Source of the DNA: Solimonas sp. K1W22B-7
GTDB lineage: Bacteria; Pseudomonadota; Gammaproteobacteria; Nevskiales; Nevskiaceae
Direction: 5' to 3'
Length of the DNA stretch: 64,000 bases
Assembly (NCBI RefSeq): GCF_003428335.1
Contig: NZ_CP031704.1
Location: 62,001-126,000 of the forward strand
The position numbers and the translations under genes are program-made. Below, piece after piece: positions 44,586 to 52,570 of the stretch (the stretch's first letter is position 1; each line of letters begins with the position of its first letter). Below the pieces are notes generated by a model. The model saw only the letters and a list, made by a program, of their open reading frames with translations, did not search any database and was not told where the DNA came from.

Positions 44586-45932
44586 ATGACCAGAAAGCAA
44601 ATCCTGATTCAGCAACTCATCAGCGGCGTCCTGTTCGTCGCCGCCATCGGCCTGCTCGGCTGGCTGTCCTACCGCTACAAGACCGAGTTCGACTGGACCT
44701 CCGGCAACCGCAACTCGCTGACCGAAGCCAGCCTCAAGCAGCTCGGGGCGATGCCGGGGCCGATCACGTTCACGCTGTTCGCCCCCTCGGGCAACGACGT
44801 GCGCCGCGACGTGGAGGCCGACCTGGGCCGTTACCGGCGCGCCAAGTCCGACATCAAGCTGGAGTTCGTCGATCCTTCGGCCAATCCGCAGAAGGTCAAG
44901 GACTACAAGGTTTCCTCGGTCGGCGAGATCGTCATCGAGTACCAGGGGCGCCGCGAAAGCCTGCGGTCCACGACGGAGCCGTCCATCACCACCGCCCTGC
45001 AGCGCCTCGCCTACGGCGGCGAGCAGTGGGTGGTGTTCCTCGAGGGACACGGCGAACGTGCCCTGGACGATCAGGAAAACCCGGAGACCATGGCGCACTT
45101 CGCGCAGCTGCTGCGCGACAAGGGCCTGAAGGTGCGCGGGCTCAACCTGGTCAAGGAAACCCGCGTTCCCGACAACACCAGCGTGCTGGTGGTCGCCTCG
45201 CCGCAGAAGCAGCCCCTGGCCGGCGAAGCACAGATGCTGAAGGAGTACGTCGAGAAGGGCGGCAACCTGCTGTGGCTCGCGGACCCGGAGCAGCCCGCCG
45301 GCATCGACCCCCTGGCGCAGGCGCTGGGCATTGCCTGGCAGAACGGCATGGTCATCATGCCGGAGTACCAGGTGGTGGGCAGCCCGCACCCCGGCTTCTT
45401 CGCCGCGGTGGGCTATCCGCAGAGCCCGGTGACCCAGGGCTTTGACCAGATCACGCTGTTCCCCTTCGCCCGCTCGGTGGTGGGCAATCCGACCACGGGC
45501 TGGACACTGGCCCCGGTGCTGATCACCTCCGAGGCGGCCTGGCTCGAAACCGGCGATGTCGCCGGCGGCAAGGTCGCGCTCGACGACGGCGACGTTCGCG
45601 GGCCGCTGACGGTCGGCCTGGCGCTGACGCGCGAGCACAAGGCGGCCGACGGCAAGGTTGCGCCGCAGCGGGCGATCGTCGTCGGCGACGCCGACTTCCT
45701 CTCCAATGCGTACCTGGGAGAAGTGGGCAACCAGCAGCTGGGCCTCAACATGGTGCAATGGCTGGCCTCGCGCGACGCCCAGCTCAACATCAACGTGCCG
45801 AGCGCCCCGGACACCGCGCTGGTGCTGTCGGACATGGCGGCGAACGCGATCGGTGCCTTCTTCTCCCTGCTGCTGCCGCTGGCACTGCTGGCCTGGGGCC
45901 TGACGCGCTGGATCATCCGCCGCCGCCGCTGA
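44586..45932 (+). CDS. GldG-like ABC-associated membrane protein
   Basis: The 448-residue protein has an N-terminal helix (LISGVLFVAAIGLLGWLSYR), a large extracytoplasmic part starting FDWTSGNRNSLTEASLKQLG, an internal ABC-type-uncharacterised (DUF7088/GldG) domain with VVFLEGHGERALDDQENPET, LVVASPQKQPLAGEAQML and GGNLLWLADPEQP, and a C-terminal helix (FFSLLLPLALLAWGLTRWII). GldG proteins accompany GldF permeases and may form the periplasmic part of the complex. The next gene begins 4 bp after the stop. Confidence 0.88.
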   Translation: MTRKQILIQQLISGVLFVAAIGLLGWLSYRYKTEFDWTSGNRNSLTEASLKQLGAMPGPITFTLFAPSGNDVRRDVEADLGRYRRAKSDIKLEFVDPSANPQKVKDYKVSSVGEIVIEYQGRRESLRSTTEPSITTALQRLAYGGEQWVVFLEGHGERALDDQENPETMAHFAQLLRDKGLKVRGLNLVKETRVPDNTSVLVVASPQKQPLAGEAQMLKEYVEKGGNLLWLADPEQPAGIDPLAQALGIAWQNGMVIMPEYQVVGSPHPGFFAAVGYPQSPVTQGFDQITLFPFARSVVGNPTTGWTLAPVLITSEAAWLETGDVAGGKVALDDGDVRGPLTVGLALTREHKAADGKVAPQRAIVVGDADFLSNAYLGEVGNQQLGLNMVQWLASRDAQLNINVPSAPDTALVLSDMAANAIGAFFSLLLPLALLAWGLTRWIIRRRR

Positions 45933-45936
45933 TGCC

Positions 45937-46836
45937 ATGAAACGCACGCATCTCAACCTGGCCCTGCTGGTCGCCGTCGGCGGTCTCGGCGCGGCGGCGT
46001 ATTTCGGCCAGAAGAAGGAAGAACCGGTAGTGCCGCTGACCGCGCTGGCCGCCGACGCGCTGACCCGCATCGCGGTGGAGCATCCGGGCCAGCCGAAGCT
46101 GCTGCTGGAGAAGCAGGGCGGCGAGTGGAAGCTGCTGGAGCCGGTGAAAGCCGACACCGATCCCTTCGAGGTCTCGGCCTTGACCAGCCTCGCCACGCTG
46201 ACGGCCAAGCGCAAGCTGCCGCTGGCGGAGGTGAAGCTGCCCGAGCTGGGCCTGCAGCCGCCGGCCTACCGCATCACGCTCAACGACGTGGCCCTGGACT
46301 TCGGCGGCATCGAGCAGATCGAGGCACGGCGCTACATCCTCAGCGGCGGCGCGGTGGCCCTGGTGGACGACCCGCCCAGCGCCGCGCTGGACGCCGATTA
46401 CTCCGACCTGGTCGCCAAGGCCCTGGTGCCGGAGAAGGCCGAGATCGCGAAGATCGAGTTGCCCACCGGCGTCAGCGTCGTGCGCGGTGCCGACGGCAAG
46501 AGCTGGGTGGCAGCGCCGCTGCAGGCCGATATCAGCATCGACGCGGCGCAGAAGCTGGCCAATGCCTGGAAGGATGCGCGCGCCATGTGGATGGCGGCCG
46601 AGCCGCTCGCGGGCTCGCAGGGCCAGGCGGTGAAAGTGACGCTGCAGGATGGCCGCGTGCTGCGCTTCGTGATTGCCGAGCGCGATCCGCAGCTGGTGAT
46701 CGCCAACCCGGAGCTGAAAGTGCGCTACACGCTGTCCAAGGTGCTGGACAGCGAGCTGTTCGAGCTGCACAAGGCAGCCACTGCGCCGCCGGCCGGCGTG
46801 CCGAAGCTGCCCAGGCCGTCCGACCTGCCGTCCTGA
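45937..46836 (+). CDS. DUF4340 domain protein
   Basis: The 299-residue protein has an N-terminal membrane anchor (HLNLALLVAVGGLGAAAYFG), then an exported part with IAVEHPGQPKLLLEKQGGEW, KLLEPVKADTDPFEVSALTS and FGGIEQIEARRYILSGGAVA. This beta-rich repeat pattern is that of DUF4340, found beside GldG-like genes. It is the last gene of the ABC operon. The function is unknown; it may be the extracytoplasmic substrate-contact component (inference). Confidence 0.88.
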   Translation: MKRTHLNLALLVAVGGLGAAAYFGQKKEEPVVPLTALAADALTRIAVEHPGQPKLLLEKQGGEWKLLEPVKADTDPFEVSALTSLATLTAKRKLPLAEVKLPELGLQPPAYRITLNDVALDFGGIEQIEARRYILSGGAVALVDDPPSAALDADYSDLVAKALVPEKAEIAKIELPTGVSVVRGADGKSWVAAPLQADISIDAAQKLANAWKDARAMWMAAEPLAGSQGQAVKVTLQDGRVLRFVIAERDPQLVIANPELKVRYTLSKVLDSELFELHKAATAPPAGVPKLPRPSDLPS

Positions 46837-46892
46837 CGGGAATGCGGGAATGCGGCGGCGATGCACCTCCCGGTGCATCGCTGCCGCAGTTC

Positions 46893-47483
46893 TTACTTGC
46901 GCAGTTCCGGAGTCTCGGCCAGCAGGGCGCGCTGCATCTTCAGCAGTGCATCCTCCGAGGCGCGCTTGCCCGACAGCGAGAAGTCACTCTTGAACTCGGA
47001 GAACTCGGCCTTGCCCTGGCCGTTGACCGCCTTGGTGGCGACCGTATTACCGGCGGCGTCGCTGATCGTGCAGGTCATGTCCACCGTGAAGTCCGTCGGC
47101 GGCCAGGTGAGGGCGCTGCTCGAAGACGAATTGGTGACCAGCTGCGGCGTGATGATATAGCTGACCTTGTTCTTGCTGATCGCTTCGGCATCGTTGGGCA
47201 ACTGCAGCACGGCGACGTTGTCGAACACGTTCGTCAGCATCTTGTAGAACGCCGTCTCGGTGTCCTTGTACGGACGGTAGTTCACCTTGTCGCCACCGCC
47301 GCCGGGGGTGGTCACTTCCAGATTGCGCGATTCTTCCGAGATGTAGTACCCGACGCTCTTCTTGATCGGCTGCGCGGTGGCATCGCGTTCGATCTTGGCG
47401 ACATCCGGGCCAATGGCGATCGTGTGGGCGCAGCCGGAGAGCAGGATGGCTGCCGACAGGCAGGCAAGGATTCTGTTTTTCAC
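46893..47483 (-). CDS. Putative lipoprotein, unknown function (196 aa)
   Basis: From a GTG at 47483 the product begins MKNRILACLSAAILLSGCAH, with a lipobox LSGC. The mature protein contains IGPDVAKIERDATAQPIKKS, VGYYISEESRNLEVTTPGGG, a region with YRPYKDTETAFYKMLTNVFD and SYIITPQLVTNSSSSSALTW, and a predicted beta-strand sequence VDMTCTISDAAGN. The layout (short stress on ITP-L and a beta-sheet) resembles YajG/LptE-like periplasmic lipoproteins, but I cannot assign it. It lies 34 bp downstream of another lipoprotein gene on the same strand; they probably form an operon. Confidence 0.72.
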   Translation of the reverse strand: MKNRILACLSAAILLSGCAHTIAIGPDVAKIERDATAQPIKKSVGYYISEESRNLEVTTPGGGGDKVNYRPYKDTETAFYKMLTNVFDNVAVLQLPNDAEAISKNKVSYIITPQLVTNSSSSSALTWPPTDFTVDMTCTISDAAGNTVATKAVNGQGKAEFSEFKSDFSLSGKRASEDALLKMQRALLAETPELRK

Positions 47484-47517
47484 TTGGGTCCCTTGGGGTT
47501 GTTGTGGATGAAACGGT

Positions 47518-48075
47518 TTAGTTGAGGGCTGCGGCAAAGGCCGGGTCGGCATAGAGCTCGGCCAGGAGCTTCTGCACCAGGTTGGCGTACTCGAGCTGCG
47601 CACGCGGAATCGCGATGGCGCCAGCGAAGGACGATTCCCACTCGTGGGACGCCGACTTGACCGCGTCATAGCGGACCTGGTTGTTCTTCTTGACCACGAA
47701 GCGGGCTTCGATGCCGCCGAAGCCCTTGCTGAAACCGCTGGCGTCCAGGGTGTTCTTGTTGAGCAGGCCGGAGACCTCGATCTCGGCGCCCGGCGCCAGC
47801 TTGCCCGCGAGCGACAGCTCCTGCTTCAGGGCCTCGCCGACATAGGCCGAATAGGAGTCCTGGTAGGGCGAGTGCATGCTGGACCCGCGAAGGGAGAGCG
47901 AGGCCTCGGCGTCGCCGGTGGCGGGCACGAAGGCGCCGACCCGCACCGGCGCCTGACCGGCATCGCGCAGCTTCTGCACGTTGGGCAGCGAGGCGGTGTA
48001 TTGCGGCGCCGCAAGAGTGCAGCCGGCAAGGAGAAGTACGGTGGCAAGGCTGATCAGTTTGCTGGCGTGGCGCAT
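47518..48075 (-). CDS. Putative lipoprotein, unknown function (185 aa)
   Basis: The product begins MRHASKLISLATVLLLAGCT, with a lipobox LAGC. Blocks in the mature part include VRVGAFVPATGDAEASLSLR, SAYVGEALKQELSLAGKLAP, GAEIEVSGLLNKNTLDASG and EYANLVQKLLAELYADPAFA. The pattern of a short strand, a helix with YVGEALKQEL and a strand with I-x-V-x-G is typical of lipoproteins that resist aggregation in the periplasm (CsgG/YajG-like), but this is only a resemblance. It is the upstream partner of the 46893 gene and divergent from mutM across a 166-bp AT-richer gap. Confidence 0.72.
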   Translation of the reverse strand: MRHASKLISLATVLLLAGCTLAAPQYTASLPNVQKLRDAGQAPVRVGAFVPATGDAEASLSLRGSSMHSPYQDSYSAYVGEALKQELSLAGKLAPGAEIEVSGLLNKNTLDASGFSKGFGGIEARFVVKKNNQVRYDAVKSASHEWESSFAGAIAIPRAQLEYANLVQKLLAELYADPAFAAALN

Positions 48076-48241
48076 GGAAGCAGGGTCCTGTGGGTCGATT
48101 TTCGGGGTTGCGGGATGGAGCCGCCGGTATTGAACCGCGCGGGATCATTCACAAAGTTTATGGGCTTGGCAACGGGGGTGCTGTCATGTTCAGGTGACAA
48201 ACTGGATTAAAATTTCGTGACCATTGCCCCGAGTCACGTCC

Positions 48242-49060
48242 GTGCCGGAACTTCCTGAGGTAGAAACCGTACGCCGCGGCGTCGAGCCGCATGTGCTGGG
48301 GCGGCGCATCGGGCAGGTCACGGTGCGTGATGCCCGCCTGCGCTGGCCGGTGCCGAAGAACCTGCCGGCCCTGTTGCGGGGGCGGCGTGTCGAGGCCACC
48401 TCGCGGCGCGGCAAGTACCTGCTGTTGCACCTGGACAACGGCGACCGGCTGATCGTGCACCTGGGCATGAGCGGTCGCCTGCTGGTGCTGCAGCCGGGCC
48501 ACCCGCTGCGCAAGCACGACCACGTCGACATCGAGCTGGAGGGTGGCGTGCTGCTGCGTTACCACGACCCGCGCCGCTTCGGCGCCGTGCTGCCCTGGGC
48601 CGCGGCCGAGCAGACCCATGAACTGCTCGCCGGCATGGGGCCGGAGCCGTTCTCCGAGGAGTTCTCCGGGGATTATCTCTTCGCCCTGTCGCGCGGGCGC
48701 AGCGCGCCGCTGAAGAATTTCGTGATGGACGGCCGCGTCGTGGTCGGCGCCGGCAACATCTACGCCGCCGAGGCGCTGTTCCGTGCCGGCCTGCGCCCGG
48801 GCCGCGCCGCCGGCCGCGTCACGCGTGCGCAGTACCGCCTGCTGGCCGACAAGATCCGCGAGGTGCTGGCGGCGGCGATCGAGCAGGGCGGCACCACGCT
48901 GCGCGATTTTGCGGGCGCCGACGGCGAATCCGGCTACTTCCAGCAGAAGCTCTACGTCTACGGCCGCGAGGGCGAAGCCTGCCTGGTCTGCGGCACGACG
49001 ATCCGGCGCATGGTGATCGGCCAGCGCTCCTCCTGTTATTGCCCGGAGTGCCAGGCATGA
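48242..49060 (+). CDS. mutM: Formamidopyrimidine-DNA glycosylase
   Basis: The 272-residue enzyme starts at GTG 48242, so that Pro follows the initiator: PELPEVETVRRGVEPHVLGR has the catalytic Pro1 and Glu2 after Met removal. Other signatures are RRGKYLLLHL, VHLGMSGRL, the helix-two-turn-helix NIYAAEALFRAGLRPGRAA and the C-terminal zinc finger CLVCGTTIRRMVIGQRSSCY-CPEC. It removes oxidised purines such as 8-oxoguanine. An upstream in-frame ATG-less extension to 48224 would mask Pro1 and is rejected. Its stop overlaps the next start. Confidence 0.97.
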   Translation: MPELPEVETVRRGVEPHVLGRRIGQVTVRDARLRWPVPKNLPALLRGRRVEATSRRGKYLLLHLDNGDRLIVHLGMSGRLLVLQPGHPLRKHDHVDIELEGGVLLRYHDPRRFGAVLPWAAAEQTHELLAGMGPEPFSEEFSGDYLFALSRGRSAPLKNFVMDGRVVVGAGNIYAAEALFRAGLRPGRAAGRVTRAQYRLLADKIREVLAAAIEQGGTTLRDFAGADGESGYFQQKLYVYGREGEACLVCGTTIRRMVIGQRSSCYCPECQA

Positions 49061-49461
49061 GCGACAACACCGAACGCCGCCTGGGGCAGTTCCTGCTGCT
49101 GGTCGCCGCCGGCCACGTGCTGCTGGGCTTGTCGATGCCCTTCGTCTTGCCGCTGCTGCCCGGTGTGCTGGCGCAGATGCCTTATGCTGAGGCCGCCGAC
49201 GCGGCGCGCTTCTGGTCGCGCGTGTTCGGCCCCACGCTGGCCAGTTGGGGCATGCTGGCCTTCTTCATCGTGCGCTACGGCGTGCAGCGCCGCCAGCGCT
49301 GGGCCTGCGACGCATTGATCCTGGCCGTGTTCTGCTGGGCGCCGCTGGATGCCTGGCTGTGCTGGCAGGCGGGGTTTCCGGTGGGCATCGTGCTGGATGC
49401 CATCGTCTCTGCGGCACTGCTGGTGCCGGCGCTGATCCTGCGGCGCCGGTTTCCTGGCTGA
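49057..49461 (+). CDS. Small four-helix membrane protein (134 aa)
   Basis: It starts at ATG 49057 inside the mutM stop (ATGA overlap). Four membrane segments are visible: FLLLVAAGHVLLGLSMPFVL, FGPTLASWGMLAFFIVRYGV, DALILAVFCWAPLDAWLCWQ and VLDAIVSAALLVPALILRRR. There are no cofactor motifs. The translation-coupling to mutM suggests co-expression, not necessarily function in repair. The family is not recognised. Confidence 0.75.
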   Translation: MSDNTERRLGQFLLLVAAGHVLLGLSMPFVLPLLPGVLAQMPYAEAADAARFWSRVFGPTLASWGMLAFFIVRYGVQRRQRWACDALILAVFCWAPLDAWLCWQAGFPVGIVLDAIVSAALLVPALILRRRFPG

Positions 49462-49479
49462 CCCTCGCCGTGTAGCTTT

Positions 49480-49589
49480 GTAGGATGTGGTGCCAAAAGT
49501 AGGCGCCTCCAGGCGAGCGCAGCGAACCGCATCAATGGTCGCGACGGTGCACGCGAGCGATGCGGTTCGCTGCGCTCACCACATCCTAC
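49480..49589. repeat. REP-like inverted repeat (family A) with a 23-bp insertion in one arm
   Basis: The right arm 49559-49589 (GATGCGGTTCGCTGCGCTCA...CCTAC) is complementary to 49480-49491 plus 49515-49533 on the left. The left arm is interrupted by GCCAAAAGTAGGCGCCTCCAGGC. The outer sequence GTAGGATGTGGTG and general layout match the perfect copy at 7621-7696. The interruption shows the arms are not under strict pairing. Confidence 0.7.
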
Positions 49590-49603
49590 GTGCTACAGCC
49601 GTA

Positions 49604-49876
49604 CTACTTGCCGGTTTCAGGGCTGATGATTGCGGACACCGGCGTGATCTTGTTGGCCGGAAACCCGGACTGCTCTGCATGCTTGCGGATGAGATCCTCG
49701 CTTGGAGCGTTGTAGACGCAATAGATCTTGTCCCCAGCCACGTAGCTCTGGACCCACTCGATCGTCGGGCCGAGCGTTTGAAGCACGCTGTTGGAATGCG
49801 CGGAAGCATCCTTGAGCTGAGCCGCGGTCATCTTCCCGGCGTCGGGAATCTCCCTTTCAATGACGAACTGGGGCAT
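49604..49876 (-). CDS. DUF4242 (SCO4226-like) protein
   Basis: The 90-residue protein contains MPQFVIEREIPDAGKMTAAQ, LQTLGPTIEWVQSYVAGDKI and YCVYNAPSEDLIRKHAEQSG, then FPANKITPVSAII. This is the ferredoxin-like dimeric fold annotated DUF4242, whose Streptomyces member SCO4226 binds nickel. A metal site would use the ER/H residues; I cannot verify it. A GGAGG site precedes the ATG at 49876. It is monocistronic and flanked by a REP element on its 3' side. Confidence 0.85.
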   Translation of the reverse strand: MPQFVIEREIPDAGKMTAAQLKDASAHSNSVLQTLGPTIEWVQSYVAGDKIYCVYNAPSEDLIRKHAEQSGFPANKITPVSAIISPETGK

Positions 49877-49938
49877 GACACCCTCCGTAGCTCAGGCTGG
49901 GTTTCCACCATACACCCCGACGGCATGGCCTGCGAGGT

Positions 49939-50508
49939 TCACTTCCTCTTCCTGGCGCTCAGCGCTCCTTCGAGGACCCGGACAACTTCCAGGTGGCCAT
50001 TGGCGCGTGCGGCATCAAGCGGGGTGGCTGCGCCGAGTGCCCGGCTGTAGCTGCTCCTGATGCCAGGGTCTGCCCCCGCATCCAACAACAACTGAACGAT
50101 CTGCAGATGCCCTTTGGCCGCAGCCATGCCGAGCGCCGACGGGCTGTCGCAGCAGCGGTGGTCAATCCACGGCTTGTGCTGCAGCAGGGCCTGAACGATT
50201 TCGACGTGGCCCCTCTCAGCAGCCGCCTGCAGGGGCGAGTTGAAACCGACCGCCTGGTAGGAGAGGTCACCGGCCGAGTCCGGGTGAGGGGCGTCTACGG
50301 GCGCTCCTCGTTCAAGCAGCGCTTCCACCAGAAGCTGGTTTCCGCCACTCGCCGCGTAGTACAGCGCCATGTAGTCGATCGCGCGATCACGCGGAGAGGT
50401 GGTCGCGCATGCCGCGAGAACCAGGGCGATTGTCAGTACAGCTGCTCTCACGACGGGGCTAGCCGTAGTCTCGGGGCGCCGTAGATCTGTTGGTGGGACG
50501 AGCGCCAT
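49939..50508 (-). CDS. Ankyrin-repeat lipoprotein
   Basis: The start ATG at 50508 overlaps the stop of the upstream DUF3592 gene (TGATG), so the 189-residue protein is coupled to it. The N-terminus (…VVRAAVLTIALVLAACAT) holds a lipobox LAAC after an unusually long polar segment. The rest is three to four ankyrin repeats: MALYYAASGGNQLLVEALLE, SPLQAAAERGHVEIVQALLQ, SALGMAAAKGHLQIVQLLLD and TPLDAARANGHLEVVRVLEG. It should be a periplasmic protein-protein interaction module. The partner is unknown. Confidence 0.82.
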   Translation of the reverse strand: MALVPPTDLRRPETTASPVVRAAVLTIALVLAACATTSPRDRAIDYMALYYAASGGNQLLVEALLERGAPVDAPHPDSAGDLSYQAVGFNSPLQAAAERGHVEIVQALLQHKPWIDHRCCDSPSALGMAAAKGHLQIVQLLLDAGADPGIRSSYSRALGAATPLDAARANGHLEVVRVLEGALSARKRK

Positions 50509-50954
50509 CAGCAACTGGCGATCCAGATGAGCGCGGACACAAGGGCCACGCCCAGGGTGGCGTAACCCGCCGTGCTGATGTTTGTCCGTACCTGGGTGGA
50601 GAGCACCGCTGTACCCGGATGCGCGGGATCGTAGTGGACCAACAGCTGCGGTTGGCGCTTCAGCGCATCCGCAACGATCCGGTGCTTCCCGTCATCCCGC
50701 CCGTCGCCGTAACCGAAGGCGTACTGGGTGGAGCGGTAGGTCACGCCGCCTACCACATAGGAATAGCGGATCTGCAGCTGCCAGCTGCTGGTTTCCTCGA
50801 TACGACGGCTGCGCAGCTCCGCAACCTCGCAATGCTCCAGCTGGCCCGCGACCGTGGGCCAGCGGGCGGCAAGCCGCGCCTGCCGCTCGAACTTGCGGCC
50901 GATGAAGACAAGGCCCAGGCCGGCCACGAGGAATATCAAGATGAAAGGAAGCAT
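50508..50954 (-). CDS. DUF3592-type membrane protein
   Basis: From ATG 50954 (AGGAG site upstream) the 148-residue protein has an N-terminal helix (LPFILIFLVAGLGLVFIGRK). A soluble middle contains AARWPTVAGQLEHCEVAELR, QIRYSYVVGGVTYRSTQYAF and LLVHYDPAHPGTAVLSTQVR, and a C-terminal helix is YATLGVALVSALIWIASC. This matches DUF3592, a family of small membrane proteins with an exported beta domain and no known function. Its stop overlaps the ankyrin lipoprotein start. Confidence 0.82.
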   Translation of the reverse strand: MLPFILIFLVAGLGLVFIGRKFERQARLAARWPTVAGQLEHCEVAELRSRRIEETSSWQLQIRYSYVVGGVTYRSTQYAFGYGDGRDDGKHRIVADALKRQPQLLVHYDPAHPGTAVLSTQVRTNISTAGYATLGVALVSALIWIASC

Positions 50955-50997
50955 GACTTGCTCCTGACGGGCGTCAGGCGATCTTCTTGCCGAGGAG

Positions 50998-51546
50998 TCA
51001 GGCTGGCTTGGCCAGCTCCGCATCGATGGCTGCGACCAAACGCGGGTCCTCCGCCGTCACGTCCGGCGCAAAACGCGCCACCACCTCACCGTTGCGCCCG
51101 ACCAGGAACTTCTCGAAGTTCCACATCACCTCGCCATTGTCCGGCGCGTCGATGCCATAGCGCTTCATGTTCTCGCGGAACGGCTCGGCCCCGACCGCCT
51201 TGGGCTGTGCCTGGGTGAGTGCCGCGTACAGCGGGTGCTGGTCCGCACCCTTCACCGAGATCTTCGAGAACAGCGGGAAGTGCACGTCGTAGGTGGTGGA
51301 GCAGAAATCCTGGATCTCCTGCTCCGAGCCCGGCTCCTGGCCCATGAAGTTGTTGGCGGGAAAGCCCAGCACCTCCACGCCCTGCGCCTGCCTGCCCTGG
51401 TAGAGCTTTTCCAGCCCCGCGTACTGCGGCGTCAGGCCGCACTTGGAGGCCACGTTGACCACCAGCAGGACCTTGCCGCGGTATTCGGACAGGGTGGCGT
51501 CCGCACCGTCGATCTTCTTCAGGGGAATGTTCAGGAGCTGCGTCAT
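50998..51546 (-). CDS. Glutathione peroxidase family thiol peroxidase
   Basis: The 182-residue protein is a thioredoxin-fold peroxidase: VLLVVNVASKCGLTPQYAGL (peroxidatic Cys of the N-V-A-S-x-C-G motif), LGFPANNFMGQEPGSEQEIQ with the catalytic Gln-type motif, and VMWNFEKFLVGRNGEVVARF (W-N-F motif). It reduces peroxides using thioredoxin or glutathione, as BtuE does. The selenocysteine position is Cys. It has its own ATG at 51546 and lies 43 bp upstream of the DUF3592-ankyrin pair on the same strand. Confidence 0.93.
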   Translation of the reverse strand: MTQLLNIPLKKIDGADATLSEYRGKVLLVVNVASKCGLTPQYAGLEKLYQGRQAQGVEVLGFPANNFMGQEPGSEQEIQDFCSTTYDVHFPLFSKISVKGADQHPLYAALTQAQPKAVGAEPFRENMKRYGIDAPDNGEVMWNFEKFLVGRNGEVVARFAPDVTAEDPRLVAAIDAELAKPA

Positions 51547-51667
51547 GGGTTGATTCTCTTGCTTGGGTGGCGCTGTGCGCAGGGTGAGCGACTAGATTAC
51601 CTGCAGCCCCTCCCAGGGAGGCAAGCGGATCTGTATGCGATCTTGCACGGCGAGGAGCATTCGGTGC

Positions 51668-52210
51668 TTACCGCCCAGACTGGATACCAGTATTACGGCG
51701 CTCAACCGACTCTATGATGTGCGACGTGTAAGGGCGCCCGCCATCACCTTCCGTCATACGCTTAGCGAATTTCCTCTGTAGATCAGGATCTAGGTATAGC
51801 GCCCTAAAATAAGACCTGGACGCGGCAATTAGATCCGCATAGAAGTCCTCAGCGTTCAGCATGGGAACGTCGCTGGCCGATACGAGATGCATGCGTGATT
51901 GATGGCAAACCAACAGGAAAGGCCCAGGATTGAACGAGTGGACCATCTTGTTTCTGCAGATCCAGAGGCTCTCTACAAATGGACCGTAGAGGCTGGGGAA
52001 GTACGCGGAGACAAATGCTCGAAAGCGCTCTCCGGTGCCTAGATGTGGAGCGTACGTGCCCGCCAAAGCCTCCACGGCGGTTAGCATCGACAGCAGTGCT
52101 AGAAAAAGTCCGTCTTCGTTCAGGAGACGTGGGATGACAGCCAGATAGTACTGGTCAAAATGTGCGCGGAAGTCAGCCGCGATTAGAGACGCTTCATGTT
52201 GGTCATCCAT
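51668..52210 (-). CDS. HEPN-like protein, possible nuclease or defence factor
   Basis: The 180-residue, all-helical-looking protein has the motif CRNKMVHSFNPG, which fits the HEPN R-x4-H nuclease signature (R-N-K-M-V-H). It lies between FLALLSMLTAVEALAGTYAP, GERFRAFVSAYFPSLYGPFV and FLLVCHQSRMH. HEPN proteins often act as RNases in toxin-antitoxin or abortive-infection systems; others are structural. No MNT-type nucleotidyltransferase antitoxin is adjacent, so function is open. Codon use and the surrounding DNA are less GC-rich than the rest of the window, a hint of acquisition. Confidence 0.62.
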   Translation of the reverse strand: MDDQHEASLIAADFRAHFDQYYLAVIPRLLNEDGLFLALLSMLTAVEALAGTYAPHLGTGERFRAFVSAYFPSLYGPFVESLWICRNKMVHSFNPGPFLLVCHQSRMHLVSASDVPMLNAEDFYADLIAASRSYFRALYLDPDLQRKFAKRMTEGDGGRPYTSHIIESVERRNTGIQSGR

Positions 52211-52222
52211 GTCGATCCGTCC

Positions 52223-52253
52223 TTCGCGACAGGCGGATCAAGATCCGCCCTAC
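52223..52253. repeat. CGCGACAGGCGG palindromic repeat, copy 1
   Basis: TTCGCGACAGGCGGATCAAG then ATCCGCCCTAC: the core GGCGGATC-AA-GATCCGCC is a hairpin. It lies 29 bp beyond the stop of the 62-residue gene. The same unit follows the 95-residue gene (52532-52564), and a degenerate form follows the zinc-ribbon gene. Confidence 0.7.
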
Positions 52254-52281
52254 ACGGGCTGCCGGCGCTTTGATCTTCGGC

Positions 52282-52470
52282 CTAGCCGATCCCGGTCATG
52301 AGCATGGCGATCAGGATGCCGAACAGGACAAGGATCACCGCCGCCAGCGACTTGATCACGGAAATCTCGAACAGCGTGGCCACCGCCCAGGTCAGCATCA
52401 GGGCAATGCCTAGCACCGACAGGACCACAAGTACCGTGTTCTTCTGTTTCTGTTCGTCGTTTGTTGACAT
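52282..52470 (-). CDS. Tiny membrane protein, duplicated pair member 1 (62 aa)
   Basis: The protein reads MSTNDEQKQKNTVLVVLSVL-GIALMLTWAVATLFEISVIK, then SLAAVILVLFGILIAMLMTG: two membrane helices after a short Lys/Gln/Asn head. Its N-terminal ~33 residues are nearly the same as those of the 95-residue gene at 52571-52858 (DEQKQKNTVLVxLxVLGxALMLTWAVA). A CTTCCCGGGAATCC context precedes the ATG. The function is unknown; the duplication and shared flanking repeat are the notable features. Confidence 0.6.
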   Translation of the reverse strand: MSTNDEQKQKNTVLVVLSVLGIALMLTWAVATLFEISVIKSLAAVILVLFGILIAMLMTGIG

Positions 52471-52531
52471 GTCGGGATTCCCGGGAAGTCTTGGTCGGAA
52501 ATGTTAGCGCAGAAGGGCGGGTCTACCCGCC

Positions 52532-52564
52532 TTTCGCGACAGGCGGGTCCAGGACCCGCCCTAC
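52532..52564. repeat. CGCGACAGGCGG palindromic repeat, copy 2
   Basis: TTCGCGACAGGCGGGTCCAG followed by GACCCGCCCTAC, with the hairpin GGCGGGTC-CAG-GACCCGCC. It is preceded by another small palindrome, GGCGGGTCTACCCGCC (52516-52531). It lies 6 bp past the stop of the 95-residue gene and between the two duplicated genes. Confidence 0.7.
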
Positions 52565-52570
52565 GTGAAC

